Shown piece by piece: positions 45,209 through 53,668 of a DNA stretch of 53,688 bases (positions within the stretch are counted from its first letter, which is position 1; each line of letters starts with the position of its first letter). The stretch lies in assembly GCF_029478095.1 (NCBI RefSeq), contig NZ_JAKOAV010000015.1:35332-89019 (forward strand), in the 5' to 3' direction. The notes below the pieces were generated by a model. That model did not search any database and was not told the origin of the DNA. It saw only the letters and a list, made by a program, of their open reading frames with translations. The stretch is from Pelotomaculum isophthalicicum JI (GTDB lineage: Bacteria > Bacillota > Desulfotomaculia > Desulfotomaculales > Pelotomaculaceae). Both the position numbers and the translations under genes were made by a program.

Positions 45209-46234
45209 ATGGAATATATCTTAAATCATTTAAACGCCCAGTTCAACTGGCTGAAAAGCTGCCAGATTCTGAACCCGGGCAGCGACGCCGACGGCGCGAT
45301 CAAAAAGTATCCGGATCAAGGTTGGATCATGCCGTATTTTTCTAACTTCGCAGCTATGGCCATGTTGGAAGACCCCACATCTCACCCTCTCGTTGAACGT
45401 TATCTGAACTGGTATTTGCGCCATCTTGAAAAAAACGGAACCATGCTTGACTACCATTACGACGATAATTTCAACGGCAAAACTGCCGGTCCGGACTCGG
45501 AAGATTCATACGCCGGGACTTATCTTTCCCTTGTCTGCGCTTATCATTTCAGAACCGGGCAAACCGGATGGGTCAGGGAAAATCTCCCTTCATTGAAAAA
45601 AGTAGCCTCGGTAATTATTAATCTGATGGACCGGGACGGACTCACCTTTGCCTTGGCCGGCTACCGGGTAAAATATCTGATGGACAACTGTGAAGCCTAC
45701 AGGGGGCTAAAGGATTTCGCCGATCTAATGTATTATTTGGGTGATCAGGACGCCGGGATTTATCAGAGCAAAGCTAAAGCCATAGCCTCAGGAATTGAAA
45801 GAGCGCTCTGGAACTCGTCCAGTCGTTGCTACTATGCCAGCAAGACCGGTTTATTCAAGAACAGAGTAAATTTAAAAAAATTTTACCCCGACGCTGCCTG
45901 CCAGGTCTTCCCGGTGCTTTTCGGACTGCTCAAGCCGGACTCGGAGCGTGCCGCGCATTTGCATAAGGTCTTCAACAACAGCCAGCCGGATTGGGTTAAT
46001 ATCAAGCCCCCGGACTTCCCCTGGATGCTCCTCGGCTACTACGCCTGCCTGCACGGTGATCACGAGCGGGCGCTTGAGAAAATCCGGCAGGGCGTTGAAT
46101 CCTATATTGAACCCAAATCGGGGTGCTGGTATTGCGGTGAGTCAGCTTTCTTTGTCTTGACCTGCACAAAGCTAATTCAGCTTAAAGGAGCCGGCTTCCA
46201 AGCACAGACCATCTTCTGGCCGGGCCCTTTATAA
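45209..46234 (+). CDS. Cytoplasmic alpha/alpha-toroid enzyme, paralogue of the SLH protein's catalytic part
   Basis: 341 residues, no signal peptide or membrane segment, AAAGGAG site 7 bases before the ATG. It aligns along its full length with residues about 205-530 of the surface protein at 43359, sharing VKYLMDNCEAYRGLKD, MPYFSNF, the DSEDSYAG acidic loop and a common end pattern (PDFPWMLLGYYACLHGDHER). Repeated helix pairs suggest an (alpha/alpha)6 barrel, as in GH15-, GH88- or GH8-like clans. The acidic DSEDSY loop may carry the catalytic residues. It lies divergently from its paralogue. Confidence 0.8.
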   Translation: MEYILNHLNAQFNWLKSCQILNPGSDADGAIKKYPDQGWIMPYFSNFAAMAMLEDPTSHPLVERYLNWYLRHLEKNGTMLDYHYDDNFNGKTAGPDSEDSYAGTYLSLVCAYHFRTGQTGWVRENLPSLKKVASVIINLMDRDGLTFALAGYRVKYLMDNCEAYRGLKDFADLMYYLGDQDAGIYQSKAKAIASGIERALWNSSSRCYYASKTGLFKNRVNLKKFYPDAACQVFPVLFGLLKPDSERAAHLHKVFNNSQPDWVNIKPPDFPWMLLGYYACLHGDHERALEKIRQGVESYIEPKSGCWYCGESAFFVLTCTKLIQLKGAGFQAQTIFWPGPL

Positions 46235-46267
46235 TAATAAGTTCCATCAACAGACATAATATAAAAA

Positions 46268-46350
46268 CAGAAGCCAGAATTCAGAATATTTCAAGACATA
46301 ACCATTCTTTTATTCGACTCCTGACTACTGAGTATTGACTACTGACTCCT
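46268..46350. repeat. Dispersed inverted repeat, copy E
   Basis: Left arm CAGAAGCCAGAATTCAGAAT, centre TTTCAAGACATAACC, right arm TTTTATTCGACTCCTGACTA then GAGTATTGACTACTGACTCC. It lies 26 bases before the glucoamylase-like gene and occupies most of its 5' region. Confidence 0.8.
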
Positions 46351-46375
46351 TTCTTTTGAGCGTTACAATATTTAA

Positions 46376-48379
46376 ATGGCGGTGAAAAAAATATCCAGTG
46401 TTAAGACCCAGCCGGAAATGCCGGAAGCAATCATAGGAAACTCCAAAATGCTGGCCTCTCTAAGAGAAAATGGGGAGGTATTCAGACTTTTCTGGCCGCA
46501 TATTGACTACGGTCAACACCTGGGACACTTTTGGCCGGGGATTAAATTATTTTTACCGGAAGGACAAAGTTTTACCAAATGGTTTCACTTAAATATATGG
46601 AAGTCAAGTCAACGTTACCTGGAAAACACTAATATATTAGAAACCGAAATGTACAGCCGGACGCATTATCTTAAAGCTGTCCAGCAGGACTTTGTTCTCC
46701 CCGACAAGGACATTCTGGTGCGGCATTATACTCTGACAAACCATGGGGACAGAAAAGAAAAACTAACATTTCTGGTCTATTGCGCTTTCGAACTTGAAGA
46801 ATCGAATCATTACGATGGCGCTTACCTTGACTTTTTCAATGATTCTCTCATCTTCTTCCGGAGAAATGTTTACCTGGCCGTCGCCGGGTCCGGTTACCCC
46901 CTGGCCGGTTATCAGTGCGGCAGACGTTGCACACATACCGACCCGTTTCAGAATGCTTCCAGAGGGACGCTGCAAGGAGGCAGCGACAACATCAGGCAAA
47001 GCGCCGGTAGTCTGGACTGGGATATGGACGAACTATTGCCGGGCGCGTCAAAAAATTTTACATTATACCTGGCCGCGGGCGCCGACAGGGACGAAGTAAC
47101 AACATTGCTCGCCGGGGTTACCTCGCAAGATGGTCTTGAACTGCTAGAGCAAACGAAACAATACTGGCATGGCTGGCTCGGTAAAGGAACTAAGACGGCA
47201 AGTGAAAACGCGGGCGGGGAGACGGCCTATCGCAGATCTCTTCTGGCAATGAAGCTGATGTCTGACAAGGAAACCGGCGCTTCAATCGCCGCGCCGGAAT
47301 TTGATCCATTTTATTTGATGTGCGGCGGATACGGCTACTGCTGGCCGCGTGATTCCGTATTCATCGCGGCAGCTTTCGACGAAGCCGGTTATCATGATGT
47401 CGCGGCTCATTTCTACAGATTTGCCTGCGCAGTCCAAGAAAAAGAAGGAGATTGGCAGCAGAGATATTTTACGGATGGCTTGTTTGCCCCTACCTGGGGA
47501 AAGCAAATAGACCAGGTCGGCTCTGTATTGTGGGGTTACGGACACCACTACAGTCTTTCCAGGGATAATCATTTTCTGGAACAAACCTGGCCCTCCCTGG
47601 CGGCAGGCGCCAACTACCTTACGGACAATTTGGAGGCAAACGGCCTGCCGTCACCTAGTTTCGATCCCTGGGAGGACGAACACAGCCAGAGCACTTATTC
47701 CGCTGCGGCAGTTTACGGAGGTCTAACGGCGGCACGTAAAATTGCTTTAATTAAAGGAGAGCAAGAAACGGCGCAACGGTGGCATATGGCTGCGGAAAAA
47801 GTAAAAGAAGGGATATTAAGGCATCAGTGGTCGGATAGGCTGAAAAGCTTTTCGCGCGGTGTCAATAGAAGGGTTAGCAAAGATACTTACGACCACGCGG
47901 CTTATGAAGGTAAAATAAACTTCACGAAAACCGATCCGGCGGGTCTTTATCAGACATACTGGGTTGGAGAAGATGAACGAGTGGATGCGGCCTTATTGGG
48001 TCTGGCTTTTCCATTCGGTGTTCTGGACGCAAAAGATGAAAAAATGCAGGCCACGGTCAGGGCTATTGAAGAAAGGCTATGGAATCGCGATGTCGGAGGT
48101 CTGCACCGTTATGAAGGTGACAGTTACAGGGGTGGCAACCCTTGGTTAATCACCACCTTATGGCTCGCTATTTATTACTGTATGTGCGGAAACCGCCAGC
48201 GGGCTGAAACATTGTACCGCTGGTGCCTCGAACAGGCAAACCGTCATATGCTTCTTCCCGAACAGGCCGACAAAAACCGTGGCGGACCAGCCTGGGTGCT
48301 GCCCCTGAACTGGTCGCACGCTATGCTGATACTCGCCTGGCTCGCCCTGGACGATAGATTGAGTATAATAGGCAAATAG
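46376..48379 (+). CDS. GH15-family glucoamylase/glucodextranase-like enzyme
   Basis: Hydrolyses terminal alpha-linked glucose from glucans or dextrins. 667 residues: an N-terminal beta-sandwich (about 20-270) and a catalytic (alpha/alpha)6 barrel (about 285-660). GH15 landmarks: YGYCWPRDSVFIAAAF, the candidate acid Glu433 in PWEDEHSQSTYS, and the candidate base Glu629 in LLPEQAD followed by LNWSHAM. No signal peptide, so it is cytoplasmic and probably acts on glycogen or imported dextrins. No good ribosome site precedes the ATG, and a GTG two codons in is possible. Repeat copy E directly precedes it. Confidence 0.92.
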   Translation: MAVKKISSVKTQPEMPEAIIGNSKMLASLRENGEVFRLFWPHIDYGQHLGHFWPGIKLFLPEGQSFTKWFHLNIWKSSQRYLENTNILETEMYSRTHYLKAVQQDFVLPDKDILVRHYTLTNHGDRKEKLTFLVYCAFELEESNHYDGAYLDFFNDSLIFFRRNVYLAVAGSGYPLAGYQCGRRCTHTDPFQNASRGTLQGGSDNIRQSAGSLDWDMDELLPGASKNFTLYLAAGADRDEVTTLLAGVTSQDGLELLEQTKQYWHGWLGKGTKTASENAGGETAYRRSLLAMKLMSDKETGASIAAPEFDPFYLMCGGYGYCWPRDSVFIAAAFDEAGYHDVAAHFYRFACAVQEKEGDWQQRYFTDGLFAPTWGKQIDQVGSVLWGYGHHYSLSRDNHFLEQTWPSLAAGANYLTDNLEANGLPSPSFDPWEDEHSQSTYSAAAVYGGLTAARKIALIKGEQETAQRWHMAAEKVKEGILRHQWSDRLKSFSRGVNRRVSKDTYDHAAYEGKINFTKTDPAGLYQTYWVGEDERVDAALLGLAFPFGVLDAKDEKMQATVRAIEERLWNRDVGGLHRYEGDSYRGGNPWLITTLWLAIYYCMCGNRQRAETLYRWCLEQANRHMLLPEQADKNRGGPAWVLPLNWSHAMLILAWLALDDRLSIIGK

Positions 48380-48420
48380 AAGAAGCAAATGGATAGCAAA
48401 TAGCTCTAAACTCTTAAAAA

Positions 48421-48452
48421 GGCGTGACGCTAATTCTTAGTATGCGTCACGC
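48421..48452 (-). terminator. Terminator shared by the converging GH15 and pdaA genes
   Basis: GGCGTGACGC and GCGTCACGCC around a 12-base loop, with TTTTTAAG on the minus strand. Ten perfect base pairs. It mainly serves the minus-strand deacetylase gene. Confidence 0.88.
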
Positions 48453-48497
48453 CCTTCCGCGTTCGATTTGTCTAAAAGCTCATTTTTACCTTCGCAA

Positions 48498-49475
48498 TTA
48501 TTGTTTAACCAGATCATCCAGTGTTTTAAATGTATAACCTTGGGCTTTCGTATCTTTTAATATACGGTCCATCACTTCGGTATCGTCTTTTGAGACAGCA
48601 TGCAACAGGATTATAGCGCCATTGTGCAGGTTGTCCATTACTGACTGGTAAGCCTCCTCAGGACCGCCGGGCAGCGGCACCCAGTCTGCCAGCGCCAGAC
48701 TCCAGAAAATATTATGATAACCTAGTTCTTTGGTCACGGCCAGCGTGCGCTCACTGTACTCACCTTGAGGCGGACGCAAGTATTTCATTCCTTTTTTGCC
48801 GGTTATTTTTTCATATTCCTGCTCAACAGTTTGAAGTTCTTTAATAATCTGCTCATCAGATATATCGGGCAAGCTGGGATGGGTGTCCGTGTGGTTGCAA
48901 ACAAGATGCCCTTCGTTCACCATGCGTTTTACCAGTTCGGGCTGGTCCTCGAGATAATGCCCGGTAACAAAAAACGCGGCCTTGACGTTATTGGCTTTGA
49001 GCGCATCTAAAATTTTGGCGGTGTAACCGTTTTCATAACCGTTGTCAAAGGTCAGGTAAACTACTTTTTCCGCCGGGCCGCCAATCCAATACGCGCCGTA
49101 CCGGCTAAGCCTGTTACTGATGGACACGGGCATTTCCGGCTGAAGGTGCTTATTGTTCCGCATCAGGCCCCAACCATACTTGTTGTTGGGCAACTGACTG
49201 TTTGTGGTGGCCAGCGGTTCGGAAGACGATATGTGCGTTTGCAACGGACTTGTATTTGCTTCATTAACGCCGGGTACCGCTGTTTGGGTTTCGGTTTTAC
49301 TTTCAGGCAAAGCCGGTTCGGCCTGGATCTCAGACGGGGTTATCTCAGTAGCGCCGATATGCTGTTTTGTGAAAACACCTTCCTTCAATGCACAACCAAA
49401 TAGTCCAAATAAAAATAAACCCAAAATAACCACGAGAATTCTTTTATTTTTATAATCCTTTGCCAATAGTTTCAT
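48498..49475 (-). CDS. PdaA-like polysaccharide deacetylase lipoprotein
   Basis: NodB-domain N-acetylmuramic acid deacetylase; in Bacillus, PdaA starts muramic delta-lactam formation in spore cortex. 325 residues. The N-terminus ILVVILGLFLFGLFGC is a lipoprotein signal with the Cys near residue 28. A linker of about 90 residues is rich in Ser, Thr, Glu and Asn. The catalytic domain (about 130-322) has the PdaA-type TFDNGYENGYT, the metal His pair in NHTDTHPSLPD and RPPQGEYSERT. A lipobox is unusual for PdaA, so this may be a vegetative or outer-surface variant. Its presence supports a spore former. Confidence 0.92.
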   Translation of the reverse strand: MKLLAKDYKNKRILVVILGLFLFGLFGCALKEGVFTKQHIGATEITPSEIQAEPALPESKTETQTAVPGVNEANTSPLQTHISSSEPLATTNSQLPNNKYGWGLMRNNKHLQPEMPVSISNRLSRYGAYWIGGPAEKVVYLTFDNGYENGYTAKILDALKANNVKAAFFVTGHYLEDQPELVKRMVNEGHLVCNHTDTHPSLPDISDEQIIKELQTVEQEYEKITGKKGMKYLRPPQGEYSERTLAVTKELGYHNIFWSLALADWVPLPGGPEEAYQSVMDNLHNGAIILLHAVSKDDTEVMDRILKDTKAQGYTFKTLDDLVKQ

Positions 49476-50019
49476 TGCCTACCCTCCGAGTATACTGAGA
49501 TATTACTATGATTAACGGTTTATAGTATTATTATCCGTCCTTATAGCAGCTTCTTCTTTGTATAAATTCGACATAAATTGACAGTATCCTTCGGATTAGG
49601 CTTTCCATCCCGAAAAGAAAAATCATCTACTAAAAAGGTAAAAAAGTAAAAACGAGAGAGCTTAATAGATACAAGTTCTCTCGTTTTTATAATACCCAAT
49701 TCAGTTACCGGGCAGCTATGTTAAATGCTAACAACTGGCATTTTGAAAAGTATGATGCGCTTTAGTAAAGCCTGCCTGCATTGGTCGTTGTGTGCAAATG
49801 CTTACGTAGCCGATAATAAATAAATGTCGGTCACGCTGCTGGCGGTAATGCATGCCGTGATCTTATTTTCGATTTATGATCAGTAAATTTGACATGAGGT
49901 TAATAAAAGCAAACAATAGACAGTTTCAATAAATAATATTTCACGTCTAAAACCAGTTTATTTTTTAGTTCTTCCATTAAGTTTGTTTTTGTGTGCAGCA
50001 TACCTGCTGTATCAATAAC
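49476..50019. other. Gene-free stretch between pdaA and the IS200-type element
   Basis: 544 bases with no convincing frame on either strand. A strong orphan hairpin at 49648-49687 (AAAAACGAGAGA and TCTCTCGTTTTT) is a bidirectional terminator form without a nearby gene to terminate, hinting that a gene has been lost here. The last 30 bases probably belong to the transposon end (49995-50009, CAGCATACCTGCTG). Confidence 0.5.
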
Positions 50020-50605
50020 TCAACCACAACCTGCTGAAGCAGGTTGGTTGGTAATAGCCGCTAAAGCAGCATAAAAATCTCCTAGTGTAAAATTATCTGC
50101 CTTTTGGTTTTCTTCTATATCCTGGTTCTTTATGTACTCCATAATTACTTCATCAGTGATATTTCCACTACTTGCTGCAAAATATCCTCTCGCCCACAAG
50201 TGTTGTCCCCAGAATTGTTTGTTTAGTTCCTTGTATTCCATCAGCAATTTCCTTGAGCTATACCTTTTTACATATTGCACCAGCTTACTTACTGATAGAT
50301 GCGGTGGTACTGATACCAATAAGTGCACATAATCTTTTGATATGTGCCCTGTCAATATCTCAACCTCGTTGTTTTTAGCTACGAGTCTTATGAGATCCCT
50401 TGCCCTCTCTGCTATTTTTCCACCCAATACAAGTTTTCGATATTTTGTTATCCAGACTAAGTGAACCTTGATATCATACGTTACATGTGATGTTTTTCTA
50501 TAGTTTTGCATACTCTCACCTCTAGCTTAAGTATTCCTTTTGCTAGAAGTGATGATTCTACTCCGAGTTGACCTAAAGGTGTCGGCTGGAAGCCGAGGGA
50601 TTTAA
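50000..50605 (-). mobile_element. IS200/IS605-type element with subterminal hairpins
   Basis: A single Y1 transposase gene is flanked by small palindromes of the kind TnpA binds. The right-end hairpin AACCTGC/GCAGGTT at 50028-50045 overlaps the last codons of the gene; the left-end hairpin TCGGCT/AGCCGA is at 50582-50596. No terminal inverted repeats or target duplication, as expected for this family. The precise ends were not resolved. A CTAGC/GCTAG pair just ahead of the ribosome site could mask it. Confidence 0.75.
50020..50511 (-). CDS. tnpA: IS200/IS605-family Y1 transposase TnpA
   Basis: Single-strand DNA transposase, 163 residues, of the HUH superfamily. Typical words are YDIKVHLVWITKYRKLVL at the N-terminus, SVPPHLSVSKLVQYVKRYSS, and the catalytic Tyr helix TDEVIMEYIKNQ. 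The metal-binding HUH motif reads YVH (SKDYVHLLV) instead of HVH: the first His is Tyr, a single C-to-T step from CAT. That may have disabled it. The last residues (ASAGCG) are encoded by the right-end hairpin. No TnpB partner is nearby. Confidence 0.9.
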   Translation of the reverse strand: MQNYRKTSHVTYDIKVHLVWITKYRKLVLGGKIAERARDLIRLVAKNNEVEILTGHISKDYVHLLVSVPPHLSVSKLVQYVKRYSSRKLLMEYKELNKQFWGQHLWARGYFAASSGNITDEVIMEYIKNQDIEENQKADNFTLGDFYAALAAITNQPASAGCG

Positions 50606-50655
50606 CCCCATTATACAGACATTAAAACGTCGTTCCTGCGCACTTCTGTAGAAAA

Positions 50656-50686
50656 GGGAAGCAAGGAGAACGTCCCCTTGCTTCCC
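50656..50686 (-). terminator. Terminator of the UPF0173 gene
   Basis: GGGAAGCAAGG and CCTTGCTTCCC around a 9-base loop, followed on the minus strand by TTTTC. The loop carries a GGGACGTTCT word similar to the loops of other palindromes in this window (17339, 37429). Confidence 0.8.
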
Positions 50687-50718
50687 GGCTTGAACGTTCA
50701 TTTAGTAATAGGAATTTA

Positions 50719-51420
50719 TTAAATTTGAACTTCCTGCCCCGGCTTAATTGCTTCAACTTTAACTTCAGGTGCCTTTTTCGAGGATAAATCAATAAATTCC
50801 CCCGCGTCTTGGGTCAGAACGGGAAACGTCTGGTAGTGAATAGGGATAGTAACTTTAGGTTTAATCAAGGAAAGACTAATTGCCGCCTGGAGTGGATTCA
50901 TGGTAAAAACACTCCCAATCGGTACAAGGGCGAGGTCGATATTGTATATTTCGCCAAAAAGCCTCATACTATCGAAAATACCGGTGTCTCCGGTGTGGTA
51001 TATGGTTTTACCGTCTTCCAGTATAATGATGTATCCCGCAGGGCTTCCGGCAGTGCAGGAGTGAAAGGCCTGGGTCATGATTACTTTGATTCCCGCTATT
51101 TCCGCTTGGGCGCCGATATTCATTCCCATGCCATAATGTATAATGTTATCGGAGCTAACTCCGGCTTTCCGGAGTGTTTCCACTAATTCGGGCTGTATTA
51201 TCAATGTGGCGCCGGTAGCCTTTACCAAATCCGGCACATCGGTCCCAAGATGATCAAAATGATCGTGGGTGATTAATACAAGATTGGCCTGCTTGATATC
51301 CTCTTTCTTAATTGGACAGCTTGGGTTTCCAGTAATATAGGGGTCAATTAAGATAACGACTCCTTTTTCCGTGGTGATATGAAAGGCGCTGTGTCCCAGC
51401 CACCTTACGCTGTGGGCCAT
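50719..51420 (-). CDS. UPF0173 metal-dependent hydrolase (beta-lactamase fold)
   Basis: 233 residues. The metallo-beta-lactamase motif THDHFDHLG lies at 51-59, followed by further metal ligands in AFHSCT, HTGDTGIF and PIHYQTFP. The N-terminus VRWLGHSAFHI is characteristic of the YtkL/UPF0173 family. Substrate unknown. The ATG has an AAGGAGG site 8 bases upstream. It is a single gene with its own terminator and no functional link to its neighbours. Confidence 0.94.
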   Translation of the reverse strand: MAHSVRWLGHSAFHITTEKGVVILIDPYITGNPSCPIKKEDIKQANLVLITHDHFDHLGTDVPDLVKATGATLIIQPELVETLRKAGVSSDNIIHYGMGMNIGAQAEIAGIKVIMTQAFHSCTAGSPAGYIIILEDGKTIYHTGDTGIFDSMRLFGEIYNIDLALVPIGSVFTMNPLQAAISLSLIKPKVTIPIHYQTFPVLTQDAGEFIDLSSKKAPEVKVEAIKPGQEVQI

Positions 51421-51844
51421 TTTTTTCCTCCTTTTAAGAATGAATATTTATGCCTATGAAGCATTATAACAGCCAGCGCATTCATTCAGCTTGAAGTGTC
51501 ATACTCCCGATGAATGCTAACGTCTGTTGCAAAACCATAATGGCACAAAATTTATCATTTACTGGTTTAATAATTGATGAAATCAGCCGTTTATCGAAGC
51601 GAGGCAAAGACCCTTTATCTGGAGTGGCAGACTGTGCTAGCCTGGCTGGCATAGGGATACGGTTTAGGCAGGCCGATCCGCTATCCCTTAGAAATACAAC
51701 CTGCAGAGGGCTCCAGGTCAAGGGCGGCACATTTAGGCTCCAACATTGGCTAATTATTTTGTGAAACTACATGATACTAAAAGCATATTAATAGTAGGTC
51801 TCCAATTTTGAGCTCTTTGTCAACAGGTCCTCTATTTTACAGAC
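51421..51844. other. Gap between UPF0173 and the peptidoglycan-binding protein gene
   Basis: 424 bases. Overlapping short frames on both strands (51482-51730 and 51510-51764) have no ribosome site and no recognisable motif. I see no terminator or RNA here. Confidence 0.4.
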
Positions 51845-53668
51845 TCACCACCCACCTGCTTCAATTCCTGTTCCAGTTGGCAAAACCGGTGGTAATGAAC
51901 CTTTTACTGTAACATCTTTACCTGGTATGTTTTCACTAGTAAAAGATTTTCCACGTCCATTATCAATACCAAAAACTAGTTTGTAGGTATAAGTGTCCTG
52001 ATACTGGGGTTTAAGATATTGGCCGTAATATGCCTCAGATCCTTTTTTTGCATTTATCCAATCTTTTATCGGCTTAATATCTCCGTAAATGTCTTCCAGC
52101 ATATCAGTTATATCGTTCTGCGTATATATGATATTCCAGAATCTTTCCATTTGTTTCGCATCAAGGGGTTTTAATTTTCCAAGTGCTTTTCCATAGCTTG
52201 ACGCTCCTGATGTGAAGTCTCCGGTAAATTGTCCAATAAGAGAATTAAACCAATCTGCCCAACCGTATTCTTCAAAAGCTCCACTTAGCTCCCCTTCACA
52301 TAATATGGAAGCGGTTGCATAGGATGCCTTCATGTTTATATTGATGTATTTTTGAGCTTTCACATAATCTGAAATGCAACGATGTAGTTTAGGCTTAGAG
52401 TTGATTTGTTGGTTCATTTCAATCAGCTCCGGGAATATAGCCTTTTCTTCTTTGATTACGCTACAAAAAATAGCAGTTATCAAATCCTTCGGGAGGTTTA
52501 GCGCAGCCTCTTTCGCAATATCCCCAGGTATGCTCTCCACGATACTAGCAGCACCAACTTGGCCCCCGGGGATAAGAGAATATGCGAGAAAAGCTACTAG
52601 TTTACCTTCCGCCTTAGCAGAGAGTTCTGCAACAGTTTTAGCTACTTTTGCTTTGGCAAAAAGGGAATCGAGTTTTTCTATTCCTCTTTGTTCCTCCACC
52701 ACAACATCATAATGTGCATTGTTCGATAAATGTTGATATACATCGTATATAGCATTAGCATTTTGAATTACTTGAATTTTGTTAAGAACATCTGGATCTT
52801 TTACAAAATCTCTTGTTTGTTTATCAATAAAGTAATAGGAATTCGATCGGAACCAATCCAAATCGTCTATTTTAGTTAGTTTCAACTCAGTGTTTAAATA
52901 ATTGTTGGGTATCTTAATTATGGAATAATCATGACCATTGATATTTGTATCATACCAAACATATGCTTTTCCTGCTTTGATTAAAGATTGCAGAGTGGAA
53001 ATATTTGGATTCATTCCATATCCTTGATCCTTGGCAAACCTAAGATATTTCATATAAGGATCTGCTGTTCTATTTAAATTGCCTTTTGCATCAAGAAAGC
53101 CCATTGCACCCCAGGTCTTTTCGCTGACATTTCCATCTGCTTCTATAAGATCTTTTGGATGTGATTTATTATATTGTTCCTGCCAAACACCTACTGCCAA
53201 TTGAGTACCATAACCATATTTCCCATAAGAGTCTTGCCCATAGGGATCTTGTGCTCCATTCCATAGATAAGCTTGAATGACAGCCACATCATCACCCGTT
53301 GAACCATATTTTAGAACCGGAATATTTGAGTTTGGTTTCACAACAAAATAGTCTTCTTTATCAGTCTCCCCGGCTGTATTTTCTGCCCATACCCTGTATT
53401 TTCTTTGATATGTGCTGGGTTGGCCGGATGTACTTATCGTTTTTGTTAATGCGTAAGTTCCCTCATTACTGCTGCTAGAGCTTTTTAATTGCATGGCAAA
53501 ATTATTCTTGCAAGTGTCTTTGCTTAGCCAGTCGCCTTCTCCATCGTCAAACTGGATGTAGTGTTGCCGCTCAGTTTCCCTATCGGGAAATGAATAGTTT
53601 TTTCTTGCCAAAGGGGGCGGTAATCTGAGACAATAATTGACGTGTGCAGCCGGAGGTTGCGCCGACAA
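51845..53668 (-). CDS. Large protein with a peptidoglycan-binding domain, 5' end unresolved
   Basis: Open for 607 residues. Residues about 45-110 look like an Ig/Fn3-type beta-sandwich end (YRVWAENTAGETDKEDYFVV). Residues about 112-195 are a peptidoglycan-binding_1 domain (VLKYGSTGDDVAVIQAYLWN, FGYGTQ-like KYGYGTQLAVGVWQEQYN). The rest is helical with no assigned domain and contains a hydrophobic patch (VAFLAYSLIPGGQVGAASIV). The first codons (TTG, then AQPPAAHVNYCLRLPPPLAR) do not look like a genuine start or signal peptide and stops precede them. A longer gene with a frameshift at about 53600, or a start beyond the window, is likely. Confidence 0.65.
   Translation of the reverse strand: MSAQPPAAHVNYCLRLPPPLARKNYSFPDRETERQHYIQFDDGEGDWLSKDTCKNNFAMQLKSSSSSNEGTYALTKTISTSGQPSTYQRKYRVWAENTAGETDKEDYFVVKPNSNIPVLKYGSTGDDVAVIQAYLWNGAQDPYGQDSYGKYGYGTQLAVGVWQEQYNKSHPKDLIEADGNVSEKTWGAMGFLDAKGNLNRTADPYMKYLRFAKDQGYGMNPNISTLQSLIKAGKAYVWYDTNINGHDYSIIKIPNNYLNTELKLTKIDDLDWFRSNSYYFIDKQTRDFVKDPDVLNKIQVIQNANAIYDVYQHLSNNAHYDVVVEEQRGIEKLDSLFAKAKVAKTVAELSAKAEGKLVAFLAYSLIPGGQVGAASIVESIPGDIAKEAALNLPKDLITAIFCSVIKEEKAIFPELIEMNQQINSKPKLHRCISDYVKAQKYININMKASYATASILCEGELSGAFEEYGWADWFNSLIGQFTGDFTSGASSYGKALGKLKPLDAKQMERFWNIIYTQNDITDMLEDIYGDIKPIKDWINAKKGSEAYYGQYLKPQYQDTYTYKLVFGIDNGRGKSFTSENIPGKDVTVKGSLPPVLPTGTGIEAGGW

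Noticed and set aside
51482-51764. Opposed 82- and 84-residue frames upstream of the UPF0173 gene
   Set aside because: No start signals, no motifs, and each is the mirror of the other.
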